From: Progne subis subis
Taxonomy: Eukaryota > Chordata > Aves > Passeriformes > Hirundinidae
DNA length: 64,000 bases
Reading direction: 5' to 3'
NCBI GenBank assembly: GCA_022316685.1
Contig: JAKJHU010000036.1
Span: 5,808,036-5,872,035, forward strand
Translations under genes and position numbers: made by a program
Part shown: piece by piece, positions 11,540 to 25,115 of the stretch
Position numbering within the stretch: the stretch's first letter is position 1
Layout: every line of letters begins with the position of its first letter
The notes under the pieces: generated by a model
What the model was told of the DNA's origin: nothing
The model's database searches: none
Seen by the model: the letters and a program-made list of their open reading frames with translations, nothing else

Positions 11540-12064
11540 TGTGGTGTCTCTCTCGGAGTCCTGGCTCTGTTTTTGCCTCGGCTAGCTTGAGAGACAAACC
11601 ACAGTCGGAAGGATTTTTCCCACGGCCTTAAAAATCCCAGAGCAGCCATGAACCTTTTCCTTTAGAAAGAGCATTCCCTGTCAATGGCAAAAGGAAAGAG
11701 TCTGCTCTTGATTCAGAGGGAATCGGCTTTATTCAGTCCTTCTTCTGTGGTCCTGTCCCCGCAGGGTCCAGAGCCTCCATCCCTGTCCCCGTCCTGAGCC
11801 AAGAGATTTTTCCACATATTCTTCCTGGCTTTTATCCAGGGCGAAGGGGCTAGAGGCGGCGACAAGCCACTACCCAATCAGGGATAAGGTGGGAGTGGAA
11901 CAGAGTTGTATTACATTTCCAGTGTGGGAGAATGGGCAGGGAAGAGGAGCAGGGACAAACCTTGTGATGATACATTTTCCATGGGAACAGGGTGGTACAG
12001 AAGAAACCATTATAAAACCCAATATAAAAATTAAATACAATATAAACCCAAATAATGCGCAACA
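11540..12064 (-). mobile_element. Solo LTR, family A/B copy A, nested in CR1
   Basis: The LTR starts TGTGGTG and ends GCAACA (525 bp). Flanks are ctgggc (11534-11539) and ctgggg (12065-12070), a duplication matching at five of six bases. Minus-strand sense follows from a TATA-like GGATAAAAG (11830-11837) followed about 100 bp downstream by AATAAA (11728-11733). It is homologous throughout to copy B at 52328-52856, with shared blocks cctcggctagcttgagaga, caatggcaaaagga and caatcagggataaggtggg. No internal retroviral sequence is present. Confidence 0.88.
11728..11733 (-). promoter_or_regulatory. Poly(A) signal AATAAA of LTR A
   Basis: Read on the minus strand about 100 bp downstream of the TATA-like box at 11830-11837. 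The corresponding hexamer in copy B is degraded to AATAAT. Confidence 0.55.
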
Positions 12065-12675
12065 CTGGGGGATAGCCATCTAGGAAGGAACTTTGCAAAA
12101 AAACCTGATGGCACTGATGTATACCTGGCCTTCATTATATAAAGCATTGCCACCAGGTTGACAAGGATAATCCTCCTCTACTCAGCCACAGCTGGAGTGG
12201 TGTGTCAAGTTCTCAGCCTCCCTTTTACAGTATGGAGATCCTGAAGAGAGTCCAATGAAGAGACACAAAGAAGCAAAAAAACACAAAACAACAACAACAA
12301 CAAAAAAAACCTGGGATTTTTTACCACAGAAAAGAGAAGAATCAGGGGCAGTCTTATTAATGTGTATAAATACTTTAGAGTACATAGAGTGTGCACAGAG
12401 CCTGGATCTTTTCAGCGACAGTACCAGAGACAATGGGCAAAACTGAAACAGAGGTCACCCTTGTCTCGATGTCACAATTTTTTACTGTGAGAGTGACTGA
12501 GCACTAGCACAGCTTGCAAAGGGAGGGTGTGGAGTTTTCATCCTTGGAGACATTCAAAAGCCATCTGTACACAGACCTTGCCAACCAGCTCTAGGTATCC
12601 CTCCTTGAGCAGGGGAATTGGACTAAATGACCTCCAGAGGTCCCTTCTGACCTCCATCATTTTAGGATTCTGTGG
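12065..12675 (+). mobile_element. CR1 LINE, right part and 3' end of the split copy
   Basis: It continues the CR1 interrupted by LTR A. The order of blocks is gcattgccaccaggttgac, cctctactcagcc, ggagtggtgtgtcaagttct, gagagtccaatgaagag, cttattaatgtgtataaata, ggagacattcaaaagcc and a 3' end attggactaaatgacctcc ... aggattctgtg. A (CAA)n patch near 12288-12302 has expanded inside it. Many frame-breaking changes are present, so it is not coding. Confidence 0.9.
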
Positions 12676-14145
12676 GGAGTCCCTAAACTTGGTCATTGTT
12701 CTGCACAATCTTGTAACACATACAAATATTTTGGGAAACCAGTCATAATCTCCTTTTGTAAAGTGGATTCAAACTTTTATATTTCACATTTTTATTCCAT
12801 TTTCATAGTCACAAAGGAAATACTTAAGTATTTTTTCCTAATATTTCTTCTCACATTTTCAATTTTGAAATTAATTAATATATAAGCAGTGAAGCAAAAC
12901 TGTGAAGAAAAAGTATATTAAATGCAACCTGTTTCTTCTTGGGTTATCTGATTCAGTTTGCGAGTTCAAAACTATATAAACCCTTCAATATTAATCCAGG
13001 AATAATATTTATTTCCCTATTTTTTTTTTTAAGCACTTCCCAAACCTGTTTTCCTCACTATTTCTGCTTTGACATATAATCACTTATCAGCTTTACTATT
13101 CCATTTTCTGTTATTTTGGCCATGCAGTGAGATGTTGTTTGAATGACTGTAATGGGCTTATTTTGCACTGCCACAGTCTGCCATCCTTGATTACTTGCTG
13201 AACAAAGACAAACTGATAGAATTTTCGCAGTTATACTTTTACAGACACTTTCAGTAGCAGGAAGGCAGTGATTTCTGTTAGCAGCAATTTTTGGTAAGAA
13301 CATAGACCCACTAAAGTATATTAAAATATACTTAGGAAAATTGGCATGATTTGTGCTTTCCTAGGAGTTTGAGGAATATAAGCATGGGTAACTCAAATTT
13401 AATAGAGTCTCACTAAGCAATAAGTATTTTAAAGAAAATACAGAATATATATACCTAGTATTTTGAGGAGATCAAGTTATTTCGATATATATCTCATACA
13501 CTGCAATTTAGACATGAGAGTTGCATTATTACTGGAAATTCATTACAGTGATAGACATTATGGAATCAGTGTAGGGAATAGGGTATCCTGTCTCCTGTCC
13601 CATGGAGTACTGTGTAAAAGGCTCCCACTCCACCCCTCTTATTTTGACAAAAAATTCTATACTTAAAAAATCTGTCATATATGAAAAGCATCAAAAAAAA
13701 ATTATTATTCATTTAGAAAAGATATTAAAAAGACATTTACAAAGTTTAAAAATAAATTATATCTAAAAATAGAGAGAAGGCAAAAGCTTCCCCTTTTGAG
13801 TATACAGAAATGCAGTTAGGGAATAGACTGTGCATGCTGAAAGATCACTTTTAAGAGTGTTTAAGAGATTGGACAGGTATGGAAATCTAAACGAATAATT
13901 TTCATTAGCAAATTGGTGTGAAAATGGTGGGAGAATGTTTAGGAGACTACAGTGAGAGCTACTTAGAACTTACTGTTTTATTATACTGAAACTTGTCTTA
14001 AACTATGCTAATCTGCCAATACACCATTCTAGAGCAGACAATTTTTTGAGTGACTTCTGACCAGAAGATAGACCAGAAATAAACCACAGAAACTAAAAAT
14101 ACATAATTTGCATGAGAGAGACCATCCATCTTTTAAGGAACTGCT

Positions 14146-14201
<56 letters not shown>

Positions 14202-17200
14202 AAGCAGCTTGAATATTATTTACTTTTCACAAATTGTTAAAAAGTGCAGAGCTTAAGAACTTATTCCATGGTATTTGATGCTTGCAGTAGCTTTCAGCAA
14301 GTCAGGAAAAGAAAACTAAAATACAGATGAAGAGAACTTCACTTTTCTCAAGAAGGACATGTACAGGATGTTTTAAAGTATGTTGTGAAAAGAAAGATAA
14401 AAACAAAGCATTCATGACTTAACAAATTTTTTACTGACATGGGGTGATTAAGCCTATTCAAACTTGCAAAAGCCAGCTCATTTGTTTTAAACATAAGAGA
14501 CTCCTTAGTTGCTTTCGCAGATTGTGGAATATGGACTGTGTTCTGACACTGGAAATACTACTTCAAATTCTAAACAGAAACAGTAAAAATTTTTGAAGCA
14601 GGGCAATATGCATAGATTCGAAGTTACAATTATTCAAACAACAAAACCACATATAAGTGTATTCTGAAGGAAATGATGCAACACAAGGCAATGTCATGAC
14701 CTGAAGGAAAGGTAGTGAGAACTGCAATAGTTTGTGCGATTTTTTTCAAGAATTTGCAAGTGCCATGTCACAAGTACTTTAGGTCACTTAAAGAATCACC
14801 CAGAAGGTGCAAAAGCAAAAGCAGAGGTTTTGGGAGCAGACAGTGTTTCTGATAAACTCAAGGGTGGCTGAACTGCCAATAATCAAGGCTGAGGGCAAAA
14901 GAGCATTCCTGAGATCATAGTGTGATATGGTCCAAGGGTGGTGATGGCTATGCATTACCAAATGTTATGAGAATATAGCAAACAAAATAAAGGAGATCTA
15001 AGACCATTATTCAGAAGAGTAATTCACAACAACCATACCCAGCATTTTTGCATAAGATGAATAAACTAGCAGCCTGAAATTAAATGCCGTATTTGTATGG
15101 GCACAGATGCATGAATTAAAGTGATGTTAGAAAAAATGGTAACAGAACAATACTAGCAATTAATGGGACACAGAGATGATAAAGGTTTCACTAGAAAACC
15201 ATATGAATTAATGGATATGTAAATCCTTCATTAAGGAAAAATGGTTTAGAGAATCAAGGGATCTAGCAGAATGAGGAAGATATTAAAGATTTCAGCACAG
15301 TTGTAAGGCTGAAAGGAAACAACCACTTACATTTACTAAATTTCTTCTACCTTTAGACAAACATTAAATATTAGATAAAATTAGTTTCCTACTGTAGGTA
15401 GGTAAGAAGACAATATTCATTTAAAGAAGGAAATATTGAGACATTCAATTATATACAAACTCAAGGGAAGACATTCTGAGAAAAAATGCCTGCACACAGG
15501 GTCATTATACAAAGCTCTACCTTTTGGATTATATAAATGGCACTCAGAATTGTGCAGTTATTTGATGGTAAAACTGTTCCAGTTTTGTAAAGAAAATAAA
15601 AGAAAAAACAAGGAGTTGTTTTTTTTTTTCAAAGTGGTGTGAGAAAAAACCCACAACCATCTACATTAAAGATAAACAGTGGGAAATACTATAGAAGGAC
15701 TACATCTGGCTGTAGAGAGGCACTAACACACTGAAGTGAGAGGAAGGTAGTCAAGATGACAATTATTAATTGCCTGCTTTCTGGAAAACAAAAAGTATTT
15801 GCTTCTGTGTGGAGAATCAGTGAATCTTCAGACTAGGAACACTATTTTACAGAGCTGCTAAACAGAGAAGGGCTTACATTTTTAATATACATTTGCAAAA
15901 GCTAAAATTAATAAGGTATTTTTAGTTTTAATTCTTACATTTAAGATTTTTTTTGGGTGGGGAGGACAGAGTGGGAGTAAAATATATATTATCTGAATCT
16001 GACTCCAAAATACTAGTGTTATAAGAAGAGGATTAACATACAAGAAGAATGTACTTTTTGCAGCACTATTCATGATTTATCCACAAGAAAATTGTGTAGT
16101 GAAAAAGCATGGTGGATTGAAGTACTGATCTGAACACTGTACTTATCAGTGTAATAGGAGAGATCTTTTGGGACTGGGTAGGATATGAACTATGATTGCC
16201 ATACCTAGTCCCAAATGTGAAATTTAGGAGAATGAAATTAATATTATACCACAGGTACAGCCTCATTAAAAAGTAATTTTTAGAGAGGGTAAGACTAAAA
16301 CTGCTGAGGAAATTATATGAAACAGAATATACTGTGGTCATAAACAGATCAATCACATGAAAAAGATCATTTGTGAGAAGTCAGTGGAAACCAATGGTCC
16401 TTTGAAGAAAAATAAACTATTTTTTAATGTATAGGACCTGGGGAAAAAAAAAAAAAAAGAAAAAGAATTTTTTATAGTACCTCTTTTCTCTTTTCTTGTC
16501 TATTTTCCAAACCTTGAAACAGTTAAAATGCAAACTGATGCATTTCTTGATTTTTAAATCAAACTTCTTGAACATGGAAGAAGATTTATGTATTTGATCA
16601 TTGGACAGTGTATATTTGGTTTGAATTTACATCATTAATACATTTTATTATTTGGATATGTAATATGCTGACTATGAGGAATTTCCCAGATGATTTACTC
16701 TTAAGAGATTTTTCCGTAAAGCCTTTGTTTTTCATGTTTCCTACATATTACAGAGATAATGTTGTGTTATATTACTCTATTATTAGGCTTTTATCAATCA
16801 TAATGTATTAAAATATATTATGCAAATCTCTGCATAGTAGTGAACCCATTGACAGGATAAGGTCATTAAGGAAGAAATGGGAAGACACCTTTATCACACC
16901 AAGGACAAAGATGGTTCAGTAGTAGCTATCTCTATACCTGTATTAGTTTGATGTAAAGGGATTTTGTATTAGCTTTATTTTAGATTAAATGAATATTTGG
17001 CACTTCTTTTTTTCTCAGTAAATAAATATTCAGTCATTTTTGTAATAATTATTTTGCATCCAAAACTCTCTTCAATGTATTTTCATTAATAATAATGTCA
17101 AAAGAACTGTTTCAATCATCACATCTGATATTTTGTTAAACACAGGACAGTTTAAAATAGATTTGGACATAATACTTCACACAGAGAAGATCATTTTGCT

Positions 17201-19905
17201 CTGATAAACACACAGAGAACAGGCATTGGATAATTCTGGACAACTGATCAGCCATTTTATTTTGCTTCCAGTGTTAACTTGGGCTTCTAATACTGTAGCC
17301 TTTTTCTTCAGAATTCTTGCTCTGTCTATCAGCCAATATTTTGTTTAGCTCCTCCCTGAAATTATATACTATCTAGGAAGTAAGTTGCTGACAATCACAG
17401 TAATAGTGCTGTCTGCTTCAAAATAAATGCAAAAGCTTTTCCCATGAAATTCACCCTATAAAAATTAAAATATTTTACACAGTTCACTATCTGAGCTTGT
17501 TAAACACCTGGAAAAGGAATACATCTAAATCACTCTCACTTTCAATTTTATCCTCTTCTCTAAGTTAGGTTTCTTCTCTTGTTTCTACAGCAATTACTGA
17601 GACCTTATGCTATTCCTTTCAACCTTTTTTATTCCTCTGCATGAGCCAAATATATTTATCTGCCTTGCTGTTATACCAAGACTATGTACTGCAGCTTTGT
17701 CTTTAACGTGCAATTTCTTTTGCAGTCAAGTAGAATAATTAGTTCTTTTTCTTCAGCATATGAAACTTTTTTCATCTGCATTGCTTTAAAATGGAGTTCT
17801 CTCTAGCTGAAAAAGCCTTCTTGGCTGATGATTTTTGGTCCTTGGTTTTTCCACAGCTCTGCAGGAACTCATCAAGATTTCTCACCTCACTAAATACAAG
17901 GGATTTTTTTCCCCTGTCAATGTTATTCCAGAGATCTTAAAAATTAATACATTCTAACTGCATATCAGTTGAAAATTTGACTTAGAATATTCATAGAATG
18001 GTTTCAGCTGGGATTGTCAAGAATATAAGGTTTGGGTTACCACTGTTGCTATTATTCCTTCTTTATTCTCAAGAGTTACATTAGGAAATTTGCACTTTGA
18101 ACAACATGTCACTTGTACATATTTTATTTAAATGTTACACTTATCTTGGGACAAAATATTGCCGAATTTAATTAGAAGTGAAGAAGGTGATTTTACATTC
18201 AGCAAGGGTTCTTGTCGAAAATCTTTATTACATTGGAATTAATTTTCCTACAATAACTGTTACTAGAATAAAAAGTTCCACTCAAAGTGGAGATTTGGTG
18301 AATCTTGTCTGAATTCGAACTTAAATTTAATTTTTTTCAGGAAAGGAAGAGGATATTTCAGCTTTAGTGTAACATAATTAAATTTAGACTCTGCAAATAT
18401 CTGAATTTAAAGGCTATCAGATTGTTGACATATACTGTATGAAGACGAAATTTCTGATAATGACAATTTCTAACCAATGAAGGAAATGTTAGTACTACCT
18501 TAGTGATGTCTTTTGCACAATATTGTGAAATTGGCAAAAGGTATAATGCAAATGTGGAACTGGTTAAATTCTACATAATTGAGTATGTTTCAAGCATGAA
18601 AGAAAAATTTTAATCTAAGATATATCTAATCAGATCTATTTTATTCTCATGCCTACAATGTTAACATTATGCAATCAGCACAGGAAGCCAAAGATGAAAA
18701 AAAGAATATAAAATTCAAATTTGATACAGTGAGAAAAAAAATTACATGCAAATTAAAGACAAACATTTCTGTTTTTCTCATTAAAACTAAACTTCACAAC
18801 ATACTTCTGAAGTTCAAGAACATGATTTTCAAATCAATGTGATTTGTGAACGGCATTGTCAAACATTTCAAAATAAATTATGTTCAGAGTAAACATATTG
18901 AATATTTAGAATATTATGTATTTTGAAATTTTATTGTCAATTTATCAACAAAGAGCATGCAGGAGAATATGGGGAATATTAATTAAAAGTAATCTCTTAA
19001 TTGTATGCTAAAAAGTGTAAGACAAATGCTACTTTCCCAACGGCAGAAAGAGATTTGTATTTACAATTCAGTTATGGACAGGCGCCCAGATTTTGGCTTA
19101 TCTATCATTTGCTACATGCTGAGTTTGCTGCATTCAAGCTGCCATTACTAATAGTCTGGGATAGAGCCATGAAATTTCAAGTACTGTGTATTTCAGGTCA
19201 GAGCACAATCTAGTTAGTGTCATCTGAAATTCATCCACCATTCCTCTGCTTAATAAAGCCTTCTGGTGACCAATTGAACTGCAACACTGGTTTACATCTA
19301 TATGCTTTTTTTCTAATATGCTAAATTTTTCTTTTACTTATGCTTTAGAGGCACAGTTCTATTTCTTGTGGAAAATCCTTTATTATGTTTGCAATTTCAT
19401 TTTCAATATCTTTTTTTACACATGCTATCCAGGTAACACAGACTACAGAATAGAAAATTCCACTGATAGCAGAAACAGAAACTTTTGTTTTAAGTAAAAC
19501 ATCATGTTCTGAAAAAAGAAATATGCTCTATATTCAGCATCAAATCTTTGGAAATAAGTTAAAACATACTTAGGGTTTGGCTTTTTGTCTATATGGTACA
19601 GAACTGAAGGAACATTGCAATGGACCACTACAAGGAATATGCTACAAATATTTTCTTTTATGAAGCACATTGGAATTTCTGTTTGAACTTTAAGGTCAGT
19701 GAATTGCTGGCTTGTTTAGAAAGTGTAGTTGTGGTATTATTCTAGTGACAATTTCATCAAAGAGGTATGGAATTTAGATACTTTTATCTGCAAAACCAAT
19801 CTTGTTTTTTTAGTTTAAGTGGGAGACCATTATGAAAGCCATACCACTATACTGAAGATAGTATTTTTATCAATTTTTTTTCTAGGTTCTTAAACATGAT
19901 TAATA
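12676..19905. other. AT-rich DNA, no gene seen (7.2 kb)
   Basis: The longest featureless stretch of the left half. Open frames on both strands are under 100 codons and have no recognisable domain. It holds an A53 homopolymer at 14147 and shorter A tracts near 13689 and 16442. Confidence 0.6.
14147..14199. repeat. A53 homopolymer
   Basis: An uninterrupted run of 53 A, the longest pure homopolymer in the window. The upstream sequence shows no retrocopy I recognise and no obvious flanking target duplication. Confidence 0.9.
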
Positions 19906-19911
19906 ATTTTC

Positions 19912-20185
19912 TGTTGTGTGAGGCAGCGGTGACCATCGTGTCCAGGGAGGTTACAACCACCAGCAGGGAAACAGATGAGACAAGTCTTTGTTATAACCAC
20001 AAAAATCCATTTTTTCCCCCCCCTACCCTGGGCTGGGGAGAGGGTGAGAGTGAAGAGTGGTGAAGATGAAGAGAGCAAGCAGGGGCAGGCTGGTGGGTTT
20101 TATCAGGTATTCTAGGGCAGGAGTATTAGGTTTTGGTCAAAAGTGGGGAGATCAGATTTCATCCTCCTCAGAGCAGGACTCCACA
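19912..20185 (-). mobile_element. Short solo LTR G with perfect 6-bp TSD
   Basis: A GC-richer 274-bp island begins TGTTGTGTG and ends ACTCCACA. It is flanked by perfect copies of ATTTTC (19906-19911 and 20186-20191). The terminal TG...CA plus the 6-bp duplication define an LTR. A minus-strand GATAAAAC (20097-20104), a plausible TATA box about 85 bp from the minus-strand start, suggests minus orientation, but this is weak. No other copy is in the window and I do not recognise the family. It could alternatively be a non-autonomous LTR element. Confidence 0.75.
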
Positions 20186-20191
20186 ATTTTC

Positions 20192-22019
20192 AACATTCAA
20201 ATTATGCATATTCAAACAATTTATTTATAATTAATTTATATCTTTAATAATACTCATAATATTATTAGAAATGTGTGGTAAGTAGGTAGTATGGCAGAAT
20301 TGCAACAAATGTCCCAATACTGTTTTGACATATTTATACTGACAATAAAGATTACATTTCTAAGCATGGATGACATTGTCTGGATGAATCTGAATGCTTG
20401 GATACCTTCACCATATAGACTGCCACAGCATAAAATTGTTGACAAAATGAAGTGTTTTTTAAGTTGTTCTAGACCTTTTTGTGTTCCTAGCTGAATGACA
20501 TTTCCAGTGTCAGCTTAACCCCACACCTTGCTGTCACCCGCTTTTACAGACTGTTCCAAGATTACAGCATTTTGTAATTTTTAAGTGTTTAGAAAGCTAA
20601 CATGTAAAAATATTATCAATGCATAACTTTCATATATGTATCATGATAAAAGTAAAACACCAAATAATAAAAATATTATAGCTCTTTCTCAAAAAGATAT
20701 GCTGATAAAAATCAGCAAATGGTATAGAAACCCCTGGAAGAAGAATAAGCAGAGCTGGTCTCCCTCACCATGTTCAGCCCTGTGTTCTATTCAATAATTC
20801 AAAATTATTATCTTTACTCTCCATTGAAACATTGCCACAACACCTTAACTCCAACAACTTTTGAATGAGTCGCAGAAAGCAGAGTACAACATATTCAAAT
20901 CACCCAAAGGTTTCCACACTTGAAAAGAAAACAGTGTCTTTTGCACTTGATACTCTGGAGCATTTTATATTCAATTTCAACAAACTAAATTGAACTAAAT
21001 CCCTTTCTCCTCTTGACTTCAAGTGCAGCACAGGCTGCTCTCATCACTACAAAGCTGGCTGGAATTTACATGTTCATCTAAAACATTTTATTAGAGTCAT
21101 TAAAATAATAAGCCCTGCAGTTTGATCCTAACCTCCTCCTGGACTTCACAACTTATAGTTATTAAGTTGTTATAACTTACTGTATATGCACTGGGAGCCT
21201 TAGATCCTCTCCTGGAAGATGCCAAGGGAAACTAAATCAGCAGGTGCTATTTTTTCATCTTCATGGTTGGCTGCTGTCAAAACAATCCATATATAAGACA
21301 GGATTTTCCAGCCTGGTGGCCACCAGGAACAGTTGGTCTCACAGGCCCTCTAAAGTTATAACTTGAAGCTTTCAATTAAGACAGTCTTTCACCATGTTTT
21401 ATAACACTTTCTTACTGGTTTATAACCGTGTTATCAGTGAGATTTCTTTAAATTGCTTATCCTAAAGATGAAACTGCTGTAAAGTGACTGTTTTATGGAA
21501 ATATTGACACCTATTCTTTTTTCTGTCAGGACAGCAGGTAATGTCTTATATTTGTCAACATTGTTGGGATTGACAGGAAAGTAAAAATCAAAAATACCTA
21601 TCAAGTCTTTTGTGAAGACAAGTCAAGGCTTCTTTGGAAAAGAGATGTTTGAGGAGAAGATGTTTGTTAGTTAAAAAAATATTTCATATCAATGGAAAAA
21701 AATAATTACTCCCATTTGCTTTGCACAAGAGAAGTAGCATACCTGATTGCTTAAATACAGGAATATTACATATACAGACATTTCAAAATACTTCAAATCA
21801 GGATGAAAAAGACAGTATTTTATTTTTTAGAAAACCTGCTAAAGTCGATTTACTTAGAAAAACTATTTAAGAATTTTTAATGCATCCATGTAGATAAGAA
21901 AGGTAGTAGAAAGCAGCATAGTCTCGTTAAGGCTCATTGAAGCCTGTATGATAATTAGTGATCAATTTACCACTAGAGGTAAAGGGCTAATGTATGTTTC
22001 TAAAATGTATAGCTGTCTC

Positions 22020-22053
<34 letters not shown>

Positions 22054-23248
22054 CTTTCTCTGCCTCAACAATAACTAACATCAGCTGAGCTGTTTGTTTT
22101 TGTTCTTTTTTTTTTCTAAATCTGTAACCTTGAACACAAATGTGTTTGAAAGTCTACCATAAAACTTTCTACAACATTCATGCGAAAAACTGCTTTAAAA
22201 TGTTCATTAATTACCTTCCTCTAAAAAAAATCTTAAATATTTTGATTTTGAGTGTCTGAGTTTGAATCAAGGTATTTTATGAACTTATATATAACTAGAG
22301 AAGTGTACAGAACCTAGAACCCACAAAATCAGTGAAAGGTTCTTCAGTTTTTTTATCCTACATTGACTGGTCCAATGGAAGTTGATTCTTCAACCCCAGT
22401 GCTATCAAGGAAAAAGTCAACCTTTGAATGTTCCTTTCCTGAAGATAGTCTTGCAATTAAAAATAAAAAGTGTACTTGATTATTACTTAATTAAAGTGAC
22501 TTCTGATATGAGCTGTTCAGCTTGCTAGTGTAAAAACATTAATTTAAAAATTGATTGACAAATTGAGCAAATTAACATGTTAAAGCTTATTTGCCCACCT
22601 AAATGTAGATAGATATTATTTTCTTTCCCATGGAAAAATGGAATAATTTTTACTGCACTGGTTTTTCATCTTGCGTGTATTCAGTTTTAATAAGCCCGCC
22701 TCCTTCTTCCCTGTTCTCTACTCCCAGTTCCCTAGTTACAGGGATTGTTTTAAATTTATATTAAGGGAAAATTTTAAAATATCTCTAATTTCCTTATATA
22801 TGATAAGAAATATATTTAATTATTCCTCCCTGCTCCAGGTAATTTTTCAGATTTGCTACCTCAAATTTCCTCCACCTATATTGCTTAAACTATAAATAAA
22901 GGAAGCTGAAGAAATCCAGATACTTCATGTACAGCAATAATTAAATTTCTGCTCATGTTTCTCTTGGAAACTGCTTACATAAGAGCCTGAAACAATACCC
23001 ATGCTCTTTCCTGCTGCTTTGATCATATCTTTGTTTTCTATGAAAGAAATTTAATGAAAGAAATCAAGGCACCAGAGATGAGACCCTACAACTTATTAGT
23101 CCAAGTATCTCAATATGTTTCAGCAGTTTGTAAATACAATGAGGAATTCTCTTACACTTCATACAAAAATATTGTTTATAATAGTAGCTACCTACATCTT
23201 CTCTAGTGTTTTAGAGAAATTTTTGATTGCCATTTAGAACTTTTCCCC
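20192..23248. other. AT-rich DNA, no gene seen
   Basis: Nothing recognisable except an A29 tract at 22020-22048, which follows gctgtctc and superficially resembles a SINE tail without any SINE body. Confidence 0.6.
22020..22048. repeat. A29 homopolymer
   Basis: An uninterrupted run of 29 A. Confidence 0.9.
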
Positions 23249-23254
23249 TAATAT

Positions 23255-23965
23255 TGTGTCTGGTTCTGTCCCCGCTCCGGGCATGGAGATGACCTCCGGC
23301 TACCTCGGGTCAGCACAGCCACAGATGTTCCCAGTCCGGGGGGCACACAGGCTATTTACCTGCTGGGTCGGCTTCTTGGCAGCTGGACCAAGTAGGATCT
23401 TGACAGCAGCGGCAGTAAGAAAAGGCTGGCTCTCAGCTTAGCAGGTTAAAAGATGTTTATTCAGGCCCAGCTGCGGGAAGTCTGCAGCTGGTCCAACCTC
23501 AGTCCAGTGAGATCAGCAAGCCAGAGAGAGCAGAGCTGAAGACCTGAGGAGCTGAGAGAGTTTGAATCTCCCTCCTCCACTTTATAAGCGGGGGAGGGGT
23601 TCCAGGGAGGTTACAACAAGACAACAAATCAGGGGATTCAGGGGGTAACAAGGTGTGCCCACCCCCAAGCCCTGGACTACTAAAATCCAGAGCTAAAGGA
23701 ATTCCCCCCAGGAGACCTATCACCTGAAGCCCTCTCCCTGAGATTTTGCAATCTGGGAGGGACCCCTGGAGTGATAGACAGGCTGCCCTAGAGGAGGTGG
23801 GGGGGCAGAGGGGATGTTACAAGTCAGGTGAGGAGTGGGAGGACTGACACAAAACACCTTATTATACAGACAACACAAAAGGGATACAGAATTGGGGATA
23901 CAGTGAAATGAACCATAACATAAACTTCTTATAAAAACCTAACAAAACACTTCTGCACCACCACA
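23255..23965 (-). mobile_element. Solo LTR, family C copy 2 (C2), perfect 6-bp TSD
   Basis: The element runs from TGTGTCTGG to CACCACCACA (711 bp) between perfect copies of TAATAT (23249-23254 and 23966-23971). The minus-strand TATA-like CTTATAA lies at 23582-23588 and AATAAA at 23456-23461, giving a minus-strand U3-R-U5 order. The U3 half is almost identical to C1. C2 has one U5 unit and keeps a 12-bp piece (ggacccctggag) that C1 lacks. It is the best-preserved LTR in the window. Confidence 0.93.
23456..23461 (-). promoter_or_regulatory. Poly(A) signal AATAAA of LTR C2
   Basis: Minus-strand AATAAA about 125 bp downstream of the TATA-like box at 23582-23588, as in C1. Confidence 0.6.
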
Positions 23966-23971
23966 TAATAT

Positions 23972-25019
23972 CAGAACTGAACAAGGAAATACGTGAGCCT
24001 TTGTGACCAATTTATCAATGTGCCAGCATAGTCATTTACTCAAACAAGGATGAAGCAAGCTCTTGCACCACAAGCATCACTGTTTGTTTTAAATAAAAGC
24101 ATCACTGACAGAAGATTAATGACATTTTGTTGGTTTTCTTTCCCAGACAGTTTAATAATTTTATCCTATTTCATTACATAAAAGTGTTGTCTACTACAGA
24201 ACATTTTAAAATACATTGTCTGTACTTTTCTACAATATTTGCTTCAGGAACAATATTATTTATTACAGAAATTTCAGCAGGGTAAAAAGAAAAATCAGAT
24301 TCTTGTGTATTACTCTTCATTTATATTTTAGTTTAGTTTGCTAAGGAATGGTTTACAAGTGACTCATGAAGGCCTCCTGAAAAGAAAGGACAGCTTCATA
24401 GCTTGTTCAGAGGATTTTTGTGTGACCATACTCTTGACTGTATCGCTGAGAGAACAAATTTTAAAAAGCATTGCCCTATCACATGGGATTTTGCACAAAC
24501 ACTTAAAATTACAAGGATCTCCGATCAAAGAAATAAATAATAAAAATGTGGTAATAAGGAACAGGTTCTTATAAAAGCCTGTTGACTTTGTCATTGCTAT
24601 ATGTGTTTTGTGGTGCATATTATTGAGATTGATCGATGTGGGTAAAATGTTCTGTAGCTTGATTGCTCAGAGCAGATATAGCAGACAGTGTACTGGAACA
24701 AACTACAACTGTGCTTGTGCATCAAAATTCACTACTGAGAGGGAAATGGGAAATGCAGCTTATAGATTTACAGGGACAGTACTTGATTACAAAGACCCCC
24801 TACCCTGCTGCCCAGACCTGACTGAATGGACAAGACAAGAGAATTAGATACAAAATACATAGTTTGAAATAGCATGGAAATGAATATGATAAATTTTAGA
24901 CAAAATTATAAGAGTTTAAACCAAACAACATTAAAAAAACCCCAAACCTCCTCCTTGTTACATACGTTTCTAAGATGTAAAGCTTTTCCATTTCAAACTC
25001 TTGAGTCACCCTACAATCA
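23972..25019. other. AT-rich DNA, no gene seen
   Basis: Open frames here are under 90 codons with no recognisable domain. No repeat is recognised. Confidence 0.55.
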
Positions 25020-25115
25020 AATGTAGAAGGTAGTTGACAAAAGCCAACATGAATTTACCAAAGGCAAATCATGCCAGACTAACCTGATTGCTTTCTACAA
25101 CAAAATAGCGTCTTC
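25020..25115 (+). mobile_element. CR1 LINE scrap from the reverse-transcriptase region
   Basis: In the frame starting at 25045 the translation reads QHEFTKGKSC followed by QTNLIAFY. This closely matches the HGFTKGKSCLTNLIAFY motif of CR1 reverse transcriptases. Similarity fades on both sides within about 50 bases, so it is a short, internally located fragment with neither end of the element. Confidence 0.75.
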
